Source: Dickeya fangzhongdai (lineage in GTDB: Bacteria > Pseudomonadota > Gammaproteobacteria > Enterobacterales > Enterobacteriaceae). Taken from it: a stretch of 64,000 nucleotides of DNA. Where the stretch lies: assembly GCF_002812485.1 (NCBI RefSeq), contig NZ_CP025003.1, positions 868,001 through 932,000 on the forward strand. Direction: 5' to 3'. The translations under genes were made by a program, and so were the position numbers. Of the stretch, positions 45,209-54,031 are shown piece after piece. Position 1 is the first letter of the stretch, and every line of letters starts with the position of its first letter. Below the pieces are notes generated by a model. It searched no databases and was not told the origin of the DNA. It saw only the letters and a program-made list of their open reading frames with translations.

Positions 45209-46357
45209 ATGAAACAGGTTCGAATCGGTTTGATCGGCACCGGCTACATCGGCCGCGCCCACGCCATCGCCTATGCGCAGGCGCCGGTGGTGTACCCGCT
45301 CAAGGGGCAACTGGTGTGCGAGATGCTGGCGGAAGTCTCGCCGGAGCTGGCAAAGCAGCGGGCGCGGGAACTGGGCTTCGCCCGTTTTACCAGCGACTGG
45401 CATCAACTGGTGGCCGACCCGGCTATCGACGTGGTGGATATCTGCGCGCCTAATTTTCTGCATCAGGAAATGGCGATGGCGGCGATTCGCCACGGCAAAC
45501 ACGTCTATTCGGAAAAGCCGCTGGCGCTCAACGCCGCCGACGCGCGTGCGATGGCGGACGCCGCCCGTCAGGCCGGAGTAAAAACGCTGGTGGGGTTCAA
45601 CTACATGAAGAACCCGGCGGCGCAACTGGCGAAAGAGATCATCGCGCGCGGCGAGATTGGCGACATCACCCATTTCTACGGCACCCATAACGAAGACTAT
45701 CTGGCCGACCCGCTGAAACCGGCGGACTGGCATTGCTTCCGGCACACCGCCGGGCTGGGCGCGCTGGGCGACGTGGGCGCGCACATCGTCAATATGGCGC
45801 ACTACCTGGTGGGCGACATCACCGAGGTGTGCGGCGATCTGCAGACGGTGGTGCCGCAGCGGCCGGTGAGCGCGGGCAGCGACGACCGGGTGGCGGTGGA
45901 AAACGAGGATCAGGCGCACGCGATGGTGCGTTTCGCCAGCGGCGCGCGCGGGGTGATCGAGGCGTCAAGAGTGGCGTGCGGACGCAAGATGGGGCTGAGT
46001 TATGTCATCACCGGCACCCGCGGCGCCATCAGTTTTACCCAGGAACGTATGGCGGAACTAAAACTGTACCGGCATGACGACCCGGTCAACCGACAGGGGT
46101 TTCAGACCTTGCTGATCGGGCCGCAGCACCCGGAGTACGCCGCATTCTGCGCCAGCGCCGGGCACGGCATCGGTTTTAACGATCAGAAAACCGTCGAGGT
46201 GCGCGACCTGATCGACGGCATCGCCGCCGGGAGTCCGCTGTGGCCCGATTTTGACGAAGGTTGGCGCGTCTCCCGGGTGCTGGACGCCATCGTGCTGTCG
46301 CATCAGGCCGCGCGCTGGGTGGCGGTACATGAGGTGACAGTGCATGAAGCGGGATAA
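45209..46357 (+). CDS. Gfo/Idh/MocA oxidoreductase, probable scyllo-inositol dehydrogenase (IolW-like)
   Basis: A 382-residue NAD(P) oxidoreductase with the Rossmann start RIGLIGTGYIGRAHAIA, the YSEKPLALNA motif, VGFNYMKNPAAQL, and GALGDVGAHIVNMAHYL. The position between the inositol importer and iolC suggests it acts on another inositol isomer, such as scyllo-inositol, feeding scyllo-inosose into the same pathway. GGGAG lies before the ATG. The substrate is inferred from context. Confidence 0.85.
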   Translation: MKQVRIGLIGTGYIGRAHAIAYAQAPVVYPLKGQLVCEMLAEVSPELAKQRARELGFARFTSDWHQLVADPAIDVVDICAPNFLHQEMAMAAIRHGKHVYSEKPLALNAADARAMADAARQAGVKTLVGFNYMKNPAAQLAKEIIARGEIGDITHFYGTHNEDYLADPLKPADWHCFRHTAGLGALGDVGAHIVNMAHYLVGDITEVCGDLQTVVPQRPVSAGSDDRVAVENEDQAHAMVRFASGARGVIEASRVACGRKMGLSYVITGTRGAISFTQERMAELKLYRHDDPVNRQGFQTLLIGPQHPEYAAFCASAGHGIGFNDQKTVEVRDLIDGIAAGSPLWPDFDEGWRVSRVLDAIVLSHQAARWVAVHEVTVHEAG

Positions 46358-46411
46358 CGGTCGTGCCGACGTGTTGTCGATTTCCTTTTTTGACTGACAG
46401 GAATGGGCGTT

Positions 46412-48334
46412 ATGAGTACGGAAAAGCAGTTTGATGTGATTTGCATGGGGCGCGTGGCGGTGGACCTGTACGGTCAGCAGATCGGCGCGCGTCTGGAAGA
46501 CATGGGCTGTTTCGCCAAATACCTGGGCGGCTCTTCCGGTAACGTGGCCTACGGTACCGCCCGGCAGGGCCTGCGTTCCTCAATGCTGGCGCGGGTGGGT
46601 GACGAGCACATGGGGCGCTTTCTGCGCGAAGAGTTGCAGCAGGTCGGCTGCGACACCAGTCATCTGATAACCGATCCGACGCGCCTGACCGCGCTGGTGC
46701 TGCTCGGCATCAAGGATCGGGAAACCTTCCCGCTGATCTTCTACCGCGATAACTGCGCCGATATGGCGATCACGCCGGAAGACGTCAGCGAGGATTACAT
46801 CGCCTCGTCGCGCTGTCTGGCGATCACCGGCACCCATCTGTCGCACCCGAACACCCGCGAGGCGGTGCTGACTGCGCTGCGTTACGCCCGTCGTCACGGC
46901 GTGAAAACGGTGCTGGATATCGACTACCGGCCGGTGCTGTGGGGGCTGACTTCGTTAGGCGACGGCGAAACCCGTTTCATCGAATCAACGGCGGTAACGG
47001 CGCAACTGCAACAGGTGCTGAACCTGTTCGATCTGATCGTCGGCACCGAAGAGGAGTTTCATATCGCCGGCGGCAGTACCGACACCCTACAGGCGCTGCG
47101 TCAGGTGCGGGCGCATACCGCGGCGGAGCTGGTGTGCAAGCGCGGTCCGCTCGGCTGTTCGGTGTTCACCGGCGACATTCCGGCGTCGCTGGATGAGGGC
47201 ATTACCGTCAAAGGCGTGCGCGTCGAAGTGCTCAACGTGCTGGGGGCGGGCGACGCTTTCATGTCCGGCCTGCTGCGTGGCTACCTGAGCGGCGAGGGCT
47301 GGGAGAAAGCCTGCGCTTACGCCAATGCCTGCGGCGCGCTGGTGGTGTCTCGCCACGGCTGCGCCCCGGCGATGCCGAGCCGCATCGAGCTGGATAACTA
47401 TCTGGCGCGCGCCCATGCGGTGCCGCGGCCGGATCTGGACCCGGAACTGAACCATTTACATCGCGTCACCACCCGGCGTCAGCGCTGGGAAGAACTGTGC
47501 GTGATCGCCTTTGATCACCGCAGCCAACTGGAGGAGATGGCGCTGGCCTGCGGCGCCGATCGCCGCCGGATCCCGGCGCTTAAACAGTTGATTTTGCAGG
47601 CCAGCCAGCAGGCGGCGCAGCAGGCCGGACTACAGAGCGCCGGACTATCGCCCGGCAAAGCCGGATTATTATGCGACGGCACCTTCGGGCAGGACGCGCT
47701 CAATACCATTACCGGGCAAGGCTGGTGGATCGGTCGCCCGATCGAACTGCCGGGTTCGCGCCCGCTGGTGCTGGAGCACGGCAACATCGGCTCGCAACTG
47801 GTGAGCTGGCCGCTGGAGCATGTGGTGAAGTGCCTGGTGTTTTTCCACCCGGAAGACGACAGCCCGTTGCGGCTGACGCAGGAACGGCAGGTGAGCGAGG
47901 TGTATCGCGCCTGCTGTCAGTCCGGCCACGAACTGCTGCTGGAGGTGATTCTGCCTGCCGACATGCCGCGCAGCGATGACCTTTACCTGCGGGCGATCCA
48001 GCGTTTCTACAACATCGGCGTCCGGCCGGACTGGTGGAAACTGCCGCCGCTGTCCGCCGACGGCTGGCAACGGCTGGAGCGATTGCTGGCAGAGCGCGAT
48101 CCCCACTGCCGCGGCGTGGTGATCCTCGGGCTGGACGCGCCGATCGAAATATTACGTCAGGGGTTCAACGCCGCCGCCGGTCAACCGGTGGTGAAAGGGT
48201 TCGCGGTGGGGCGCACGCTGTTTGCGCAGCCGGCGCAACAGTGGCTGCGCGGCGATATCGACGATCGGCAACTGATCGCCGACGTCAAAGATAACTACCT
48301 GCAGCTGATCGCCCTGTGGCGTCAACGCGGCTAA
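46412..48334 (+). CDS. iolC: 5-Dehydro-2-deoxygluconokinase with C-terminal DUF2090 domain
   Basis: A 640-residue fusion. Residues 1-330 are a PfkB-family kinase (CMGRVAVDLYGQQIG, YLGGSSGNVAYGTARQG, and NVLGAGDAFMSGLLRGYL with the catalytic Asp). Residues about 340-640 are DUF2090, an aldolase-like domain (LCVIAFDHRSQLEEMA, KAGLLCDGTFGQDAL). The domain can account for the missing separate iolJ, so the protein may phosphorylate and cleave the deoxy-keto-gluconate to dihydroxyacetone phosphate and malonic semialdehyde. The ATG at 46412 is spaced properly from AGGA; an earlier ATG at 46403 is too close. Confidence 0.93.
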   Translation: MSTEKQFDVICMGRVAVDLYGQQIGARLEDMGCFAKYLGGSSGNVAYGTARQGLRSSMLARVGDEHMGRFLREELQQVGCDTSHLITDPTRLTALVLLGIKDRETFPLIFYRDNCADMAITPEDVSEDYIASSRCLAITGTHLSHPNTREAVLTALRYARRHGVKTVLDIDYRPVLWGLTSLGDGETRFIESTAVTAQLQQVLNLFDLIVGTEEEFHIAGGSTDTLQALRQVRAHTAAELVCKRGPLGCSVFTGDIPASLDEGITVKGVRVEVLNVLGAGDAFMSGLLRGYLSGEGWEKACAYANACGALVVSRHGCAPAMPSRIELDNYLARAHAVPRPDLDPELNHLHRVTTRRQRWEELCVIAFDHRSQLEEMALACGADRRRIPALKQLILQASQQAAQQAGLQSAGLSPGKAGLLCDGTFGQDALNTITGQGWWIGRPIELPGSRPLVLEHGNIGSQLVSWPLEHVVKCLVFFHPEDDSPLRLTQERQVSEVYRACCQSGHELLLEVILPADMPRSDDLYLRAIQRFYNIGVRPDWWKLPPLSADGWQRLERLLAERDPHCRGVVILGLDAPIEILRQGFNAAAGQPVVKGFAVGRTLFAQPAQQWLRGDIDDRQLIADVKDNYLQLIALWRQRG

Positions 48335-48362
48335 ATCCATTTATTATGAGAGGGAATCGAGA

Positions 48363-49253
48363 ATGACTGTTCAACTGGGTATCAATCCGCTGACCTGGAC
48401 CAATGATGACCTGCCGTCGCTGGGGGCGGAAACTCCGCTGGAAACCTGCCTGAGCGAAGGGCGTCAGGCCGGTTTCGCCGGGTTCGAACTGGGCAACAAG
48501 TTCCCGCGCCAGTCCGGCGTGCTGGGGCCGATTCTGAAAAAACATGGGCTGAGTCTGGTTTCCGGCTGGTATTCCGGTCAGTTGCTGACCCGTTCGGTAA
48601 AAGACGAGATTGCCGCGGTGCAGGATCACCTTAACCTGCTGCGCGAGCTGGGCGCCACCGTACTGGTATTCGCCGAAGTGACCGGCGCGGTGCATGGCGA
48701 TCAGCGTACGCCGGTGCATCTGCGCCCGCGTTTTCCGGCGACGCGCTGGCAGGAATACGGCGACAAGCTCAGCGAATTCGCCCGCTATACCCAGCAGCAG
48801 GGCGTGCAAATCGCCTATCACCACCATATGGGCACCGTGATTGAAACCGCCGACGACGTGGATCAACTGATGACCCACACCGGGCCGGAAGTGGGCCTGC
48901 TGCTGGATACCGGTCACCTGACCTTTGCCGGCGCCGACCCGCTGGCGGTGGCGCAGCGCTGGATGCAACGCATCAACCATGTGCACTGTAAAGACATTCG
49001 CCCCGAGGTGTTGAAAGAGGTGAAAAACCGCAAAACCAGTTTTCTGGATGCGGTGTTGAGCGGCGTGTTCACCGTGCCGGGCGACGGCTGCGTCGATTAT
49101 CCGTCGCTGTTCCGGCTGCTGAAAGCGCATGATTATCAGGGCTGGCTGGTCGTGGAAGCCGAACAGGACCCGGCGGTGGCGCATCCGCTGACTTACGCCA
49201 CGCTGGGGTTCAACAATCTGCAGCGGTTTGCCCGCGACGCGGGTCTGATCTGA
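48363..49253 (+). CDS. iolE: Inosose dehydratase
   Basis: A 296-residue TIM-barrel (xylose-isomerase-like) enzyme that dehydrates scyllo-inosose. LGINPLTWTNDDLPSLG at the N-terminus, FELGNKFPR, VSGWYSGQLL, YHHHMGTVIETADDVD and LLLDTGHLTFAGADP with metal-binding residues match IolE. GAGGG precedes the ATG. It lies four base pairs from the reading of iolB. Confidence 0.95.
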   Translation: MTVQLGINPLTWTNDDLPSLGAETPLETCLSEGRQAGFAGFELGNKFPRQSGVLGPILKKHGLSLVSGWYSGQLLTRSVKDEIAAVQDHLNLLRELGATVLVFAEVTGAVHGDQRTPVHLRPRFPATRWQEYGDKLSEFARYTQQQGVQIAYHHHMGTVIETADDVDQLMTHTGPEVGLLLDTGHLTFAGADPLAVAQRWMQRINHVHCKDIRPEVLKEVKNRKTSFLDAVLSGVFTVPGDGCVDYPSLFRLLKAHDYQGWLVVEAEQDPAVAHPLTYATLGFNNLQRFARDAGLI

Positions 49254-49277
49254 CTGTTGCAGGCAGGGAGGTGGGCG

Positions 49278-50105
49278 ATGTCTGAATTACTGTCCCGTTA
49301 TCATGCGCCGGATAAGCAAGGTCGTATCCAGCAGATTACCCCGGCTCGCGCGGGCTGGCGTCATGTCGGGTTTGAGGTTTACCAGTTGTCGACCGGCGCA
49401 ACGCTGGCGCTACCGGCGGTGGTCGAGGAGCGCTGTCTGGTGTTGGTGGGCGGTCGGGCGACGGTGGCGACGCCGCAGGCGCGGTTTGAGCATATCGGCG
49501 ATCGCATGAACCCGTTCGAGCGCAAGAAACCCTGGGCGGTGTACGTCGCGCCGGGAGAAACGGTGACCGTCACCGCCGATACGCCGCTGGAACTGGCGGT
49601 ATGCGCCGCGCCGGGGTGGAGCAATCATCCCACCCGGTTGATCGCCCCGCAGGATATCGGCGCGCAAGCGCGCGGCAGCGGGCGCAACCGCCGTTTCGTG
49701 CACAACATCCTGCCGGAGGACAAGGTGGCGGATAGCCTGCTGGTGGTCGAGGTCTACACCGACGAGGGCTGCACCAGTTCTTACCCCAGCCACAAGCACG
49801 ATGTGGACAACCCGCCGCAGGAAACGTATCTGGAAGAAACCTACTATCACCGGCTCAACCCGCCGCAGGGGTTCTGCCTGCAACGGGTCTACACCGAGGA
49901 TCGCTCGCTGGACGAATGCATGGCGGTGTATGACCGGGACGTGGTGATGGTGCCGCGCGGTTATCATCCGGTGGCGACGCTGGCGGGCTACGACAGCTAC
50001 TACCTCAACGTGATGGCCGGGCCGGTGCGCCAGTGGCGTTTTAGCTGGGAGCAGGACCACCAGTGGGTGAATAGTGCGGAATACGCGGCAAAGCACAGCG
50101 GATAG
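49278..50105 (+). CDS. iolB: 5-Deoxy-glucuronate isomerase
   Basis: A 275-residue double-cupin enzyme. The first cupin is diverged, the second has metal ligands in YPSHKHDVDNPPQETYLEE (two His and Glu) and DRDVVMVPRGYHPV with a third His. It converts 5-deoxyglucuronate to the 2-deoxy-5-keto-gluconate used by IolC. GGAGG precedes the ATG at 49278. It is the last gene of the operon. Confidence 0.95.
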   Translation: MSELLSRYHAPDKQGRIQQITPARAGWRHVGFEVYQLSTGATLALPAVVEERCLVLVGGRATVATPQARFEHIGDRMNPFERKKPWAVYVAPGETVTVTADTPLELAVCAAPGWSNHPTRLIAPQDIGAQARGSGRNRRFVHNILPEDKVADSLLVVEVYTDEGCTSSYPSHKHDVDNPPQETYLEETYYHRLNPPQGFCLQRVYTEDRSLDECMAVYDRDVVMVPRGYHPVATLAGYDSYYLNVMAGPVRQWRFSWEQDHQWVNSAEYAAKHSG

Positions 50106-50126
50106 AGCGGTGGATGAAGCTTATTG

Positions 50127-50412
50127 TGCAAACTTCTTGAGTTCAAGGTGAGAGGTTTTTCCGGCGTTAAAAACTGTGCTGAGGTGGACGACTTCGCCGG
50201 ATGCGCGGCAGGGACGCCGCGCAAGCTCGTGCCGCGTTTGGAACGCGTCACGAGCGGTCCGAACAGCGAAGGCGAACGCCGAAGGAACCGCGCAGCGGCA
50301 CAGTTTAGCCCCTAGCCAGAGGTCAAGGAGAGGTGGCTTTTGAACCTCTCCTTGTCGTGCGTGCGGTGACGTTGCAAAGGGACAACCGACGTTATCACGC
50401 ACGAAACTTTCC
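50127..50412. repeat. Non-coding repeat element with strong hairpin after iolB
   Basis: About 285 bases without an open gene. It contains GCGGC-agggac-GCCGC, a charged-codon-like GC-rich stretch, and a perfect hairpin CAAGGAGAGGT (50324-50334) / ACCTCTCCTTG (50344-50354). The arrangement resembles non-coding repeats I recall from Dickeya and Pectobacterium genomes. No second copy is in this window, so the repeat nature is from memory and the exact ends are estimates. Confidence 0.6.
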
Positions 50413-50477
50413 ACTGCCCTGACATAAATTTTCCAGTAATAAAACAACCCGGCTGTTGTTCAACAGCCAGTCCAGAT

Positions 50478-51581
50478 TTAGTACCCCTGCCGCGCTTTTC
50501 TGACTTCTTCCCCTAACTGCCACACCGCCATCGCGTAGTGCACGCTGTGGTTGTAGCGGGTGATGGCGTAGAAGTTCGGCAGGCCGTACCAGAACTGGTA
50601 GTAGCTGCCCATGTCGAGGCGCAGCAGGCTGGCTTCCTGATAGCCGCCCAGCGCGGCACTCGGGCGCAGCCCCGCTGCCGCCAGCGTCGACAGGGAGTAG
50701 CGAGTCTTGAAGCCGGTTTCCAGCGCGAAGGTCTGACCGCTGGCGGTCACCGCTACCTGGCCGTTAGGCTGCCAGCCGTTCGATTTGAAGTAGTTGGCGA
50801 CGCTGCCGATGGCATCGACCGGGTCCCACAGGTTGGGAATACCGTCGCCGTTGAAATCCACCGCGTATTTCTTGAATGCCGACGGCATGAACTGGCCGTA
50901 GCCCATCGCGCCGGCAAACGAGCCGCGCAGCGACAGCGGGTCAAAACCGTCTTCCCGCGCCATCAGCAGGAAATACTCCAGTTCGCTTTTGAAATACTCG
51001 GCGCGGCGCGGGTAGGCGAAGGCCAGCGTCGCCAGCGCATCCAGAATGCGGGTTTTACCCATCACCCGGCCCCAGCGGGTTTCCACCCCGATAATACCGA
51101 CGATGATCTCCGGCGGTACGCCGTAAACCTGTTGAGCGCGATCCAGCGCGTCCTGATACTGGTTCCAGAACGCCACGCCGTTCTGCACGTTATCCGGGGT
51201 AATGAACTGCTTGCGGTAGCGCAGCCAGGCGCCGTTGGGAATGTTGGAGGGGGTTGCCGTTGACGGCGACGGCGCCTGTTTGTCCATTAGCCGGATCACC
51301 CAGTCCAGCCGCTGCGCCTGCGCCAGCACGTCGTGCAGTTGCTGCCGTTCGAAGCCATACTGCTGCACCATTTTGTCCACGAAACGGTCCACATCCGGGC
51401 TGTTGGCGAAATCGCCGCTGGTCAGCAGACCGCCGGCGTGGGCGGGGGATAGCAGAAAACCGCCGGAGGGAGCAGTGGCGGCGGGCGTACCGATAATTTC
51501 AGCCCCGGTGGGCTCGGCGGATTTATTGCTGCAGGCGGACAGCGCCAGCAACAGCGGAAAAACAGCAACCAGGCGACGCAT
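50478..51581 (-). CDS. mltB: Membrane-bound lytic murein transglycosylase B
   Basis: A 367-residue outer-membrane lipoprotein that cuts the glycan chain of murein. Lipobox LLALSAC at the N-terminus; catalytic Glu in IGVETRWGRVMGKTRILDA; GAMGYGQFMPSAFKKYAVDFNGDG with the calcium-binding Asp loop; LWDPVDAIGSVANYF. These match E. coli MltB (361 residues) closely. The start at 51581 begins the lipoprotein signal; an earlier ATG at 51623 does not. It stands alone. Confidence 0.94.
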   Translation of the reverse strand: MRRLVAVFPLLLALSACSNKSAEPTGAEIIGTPAATAPSGGFLLSPAHAGGLLTSGDFANSPDVDRFVDKMVQQYGFERQQLHDVLAQAQRLDWVIRLMDKQAPSPSTATPSNIPNGAWLRYRKQFITPDNVQNGVAFWNQYQDALDRAQQVYGVPPEIIVGIIGVETRWGRVMGKTRILDALATLAFAYPRRAEYFKSELEYFLLMAREDGFDPLSLRGSFAGAMGYGQFMPSAFKKYAVDFNGDGIPNLWDPVDAIGSVANYFKSNGWQPNGQVAVTASGQTFALETGFKTRYSLSTLAAAGLRPSAALGGYQEASLLRLDMGSYYQFWYGLPNFYAITRYNHSVHYAMAVWQLGEEVRKARQGY

Positions 51582-51682
51582 CAGATATCCATATAATTCA
51601 GTCAAAAACAACGTGGCGGTCATGGTAGCGCAACGTCCATAGGGAAAAAACCGAATTGTGGGTCCGTTGACGGCATCGGCGG

Positions 51683-52606
51683 TTATGCTTCCGGCTGCTG
51701 TTCCTGCTCCATGATCTGAATCAGGTGGTCGGTAAACGCGGAAACCGCTTTCGGCAGCGTGCGGCCTGCCAGCGTGTTCAGTTCGATGTTGAGTCCGTTT
51801 AGATCCTGGCCGGTGATCGGCACCGCCACCATATCGTGATCCTTCAGGTATTGCCGCACCACCAGCTCGGTGGAAATGACTACGCCGTCGCAGTAACGGG
51901 CGAATGCCAGCAGGGCGCTGATGGAGGTAGTTTCAAACGCCGGATCGATCAGCAACCCCTGACGGCTGCAGCAGGCGTCGAACAGCCGCCGGGTCAGGAT
52001 GTGGCGAACCGGCACGCCAAGCGGATAACCCGCCAGTTGCGACAGGCGCAGGCTCGATTTCTCCGCCAGCGGATGGTAGCGCTGCATCACCGCCACCAGC
52101 GGCGAGTGCAGCCGGTAGGCGACATGAATGTTGGCGGTTGGTATCTGACTGAACGTCAGCCCGATGTCGCTTTCGCCCTCATTCAGCCGGCGCGCCACTT
52201 CTTCGGCCGTCGCCACCAGCAACTGAAAACGAATATAGGGGTAATGCTGGCGAAACGAGGCGATCGCCATCGGAATAAAATCCAGGCTAAATCCCGCCGT
52301 GGAGACAATGCGTACGTCGCCGCGGCGCAAGCCCTGCAGTTCCCGGATTTCCTGCGTCACTTGCTCGGTTTCCAACTGATTGCGAAAGGCGTAAGCCGCC
52401 AGCAGTTCTCCGGCGGCGGTGGGGGTCATACCGCTTTTCCGCCGTTCAAACAGCGTGGTGTTGAGCCGGTCTTCCAGCCCACTGACCTGGCGACTGATGG
52501 CGGAACCCGCCACGTTGAGTCGCAAGGCGGCCTCACTAATGGAACCACAACGCACCACTTCCAGAAAATAGCGCAGGGCGGTGTCCTGCAGATAGCGAGC
52601 GGTCAT
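51683..52606 (-). CDS. LysR-family transcriptional regulator
   Basis: A 307-residue LysR protein: N-terminal HTH (YFLEVVRCGSISEAALRLN, SAISRQVSGLEDRL) and an effector-binding domain. GAGGGAG lies five bases before the ATG. It diverges from the MFS transporter and racemase-type gene pair 180 bases away and is their likely regulator. Confidence 0.88.
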   Translation of the reverse strand: MTARYLQDTALRYFLEVVRCGSISEAALRLNVAGSAISRQVSGLEDRLNTTLFERRKSGMTPTAAGELLAAYAFRNQLETEQVTQEIRELQGLRRGDVRIVSTAGFSLDFIPMAIASFRQHYPYIRFQLLVATAEEVARRLNEGESDIGLTFSQIPTANIHVAYRLHSPLVAVMQRYHPLAEKSSLRLSQLAGYPLGVPVRHILTRRLFDACCSRQGLLIDPAFETTSISALLAFARYCDGVVISTELVVRQYLKDHDMVAVPITGQDLNGLNIELNTLAGRTLPKAVSAFTDHLIQIMEQEQQPEA

Positions 52607-52788
52607 GCGACTCCCTCAATGATTGAAGTTTGCCGTTTCGGCAATGAGGTGGTGAAAAAGTTGAAATAGCAGTATGGATGGCGGGTGTCTAGTATGCAAT
52701 CAGGAGGGGTTGCCGGCACAGGGAAAAAGCGTCGCAGAACGCACTGGCTTCAGGCAATGACAACATCACACAGGGGGAATCAGGACAG

Positions 52789-54003
52789 ATGGGGCATTAC
52801 ACGAGAAAAAAATCATATTGGGTGCTGTTCCTGCTTTATATCGGCTGGTGCGTGGCTTTTATCGATCGCGTGGTGCTGAGTATGGGATCGACGCAGATGG
52901 CGAAAGAGCTGTCGCTGTCGCCCAGCGAGGTTGGGCTGGTGCTGAGCGCTTTTTATTTCGGCTTCTGGTTGATGCAGTTGCCCGGCGGCTGGCTGGCGGA
53001 TCGCTTTGGCGCCAGGGTGGTGGTAGCGATGGCGATCGCCATGTGGTCGCTGTTTACGTTCCTGACCGGCATCGCCTGGTCGTTGACGGCGTTACTGGTG
53101 ATTCGTTTTCTGTTCGGGGTGGGGGAAGGCGCCTATCCTTCCGCTTCCGTCAAGAATGCGGCGGAGCAGTTCCCTCCGAGTGATAAGCCGCGCATGACCT
53201 CGCTGCTGATGTCTTCCAACTATGTGGGCAGCATGATTGCGCCGTTGCTGATCGCACCGCTGATTCTGGCGTTGGGCTGGCGTCATGCATTCATGGTGAT
53301 TGGCCTGTTCGGCATCGCCTTCGTGCTGGTATATACCCTGACCGTCAGCGCCAAACCAGCATGGGTGTCCGATGAACCGGAACGCCTGAGCGGTGCGGAG
53401 TGGCGCGACGTAATGAAAAATCCGCTGTTATGGCGGCTGGCGGCGGTCTGGTTCGGTCTGAGCCTGATCAACAAGGGGCTGGACTCCTGGATGCCGATTT
53501 ACCTGATGACCGAACGCCATCTGGACCTGAAAGCGGTGGGGGTACTGTTGCCGATCCCCTACGTGATGGCCGGGGTGGCGACCGCCTGCGGCGGCTGGGT
53601 GATGACCCGTTTCTTTGATGGCCGTGAGCGGGTGATGCTGATGGGCTGCGCCTTGCTGACCGCCCTGTTCCTGTATCTGATGTACAGCGCGTCGACCATC
53701 ACCGCCGTGGTGGTGGCTCAGTCCTGCGCCTACTTTTTCAAATCGTTCGTGCTGGCAATCGCGGTGGCGCTGCCGACCAAGGTGCTGGCTTCGCGCATGG
53801 TGGGATCCGGCATCGGGGTGATCAACGTGGGCGGTCAGGCGGCCGGGTTTATTGCGCCGCTGGTCATTGGCGCGATGGTGGAGTATTTCGGCTATCCCTC
53901 GGCGTTTTTGTTTCTCATGGCGGCAGCCGCGTTCTCGGCGGTGGTGAGCCTGACTATTCATACGCGCCCGTCGGTGAAAACCGACATGGCGGCACAGGTT
54001 TGA
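52789..54003 (+). CDS. MFS transporter of the anion:cation symporter (ACS) family
   Basis: A 404-residue, 12-helix importer. WVLFLLYIGWCVAFIDRVVL (helix 1 with Asp-Arg), LPGGWLADRFGARVVV (motif A) and GVGEGAYPSASVKNAAEQF are typical of carriers for organic anions such as galactonate or N-acyl compounds. AGGACAG precedes the ATG. It lies 28 bases upstream of the racemase-type gene, with which it likely shares a substrate. Confidence 0.87.
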   Translation: MGHYTRKKSYWVLFLLYIGWCVAFIDRVVLSMGSTQMAKELSLSPSEVGLVLSAFYFGFWLMQLPGGWLADRFGARVVVAMAIAMWSLFTFLTGIAWSLTALLVIRFLFGVGEGAYPSASVKNAAEQFPPSDKPRMTSLLMSSNYVGSMIAPLLIAPLILALGWRHAFMVIGLFGIAFVLVYTLTVSAKPAWVSDEPERLSGAEWRDVMKNPLLWRLAAVWFGLSLINKGLDSWMPIYLMTERHLDLKAVGVLLPIPYVMAGVATACGGWVMTRFFDGRERVMLMGCALLTALFLYLMYSASTITAVVVAQSCAYFFKSFVLAIAVALPTKVLASRMVGSGIGVINVGGQAAGFIAPLVIGAMVEYFGYPSAFLFLMAAAAFSAVVSLTIHTRPSVKTDMAAQV

Positions 54004-54031
54004 CGTTAAACGTGTAGGTGAAGGACAGAGG

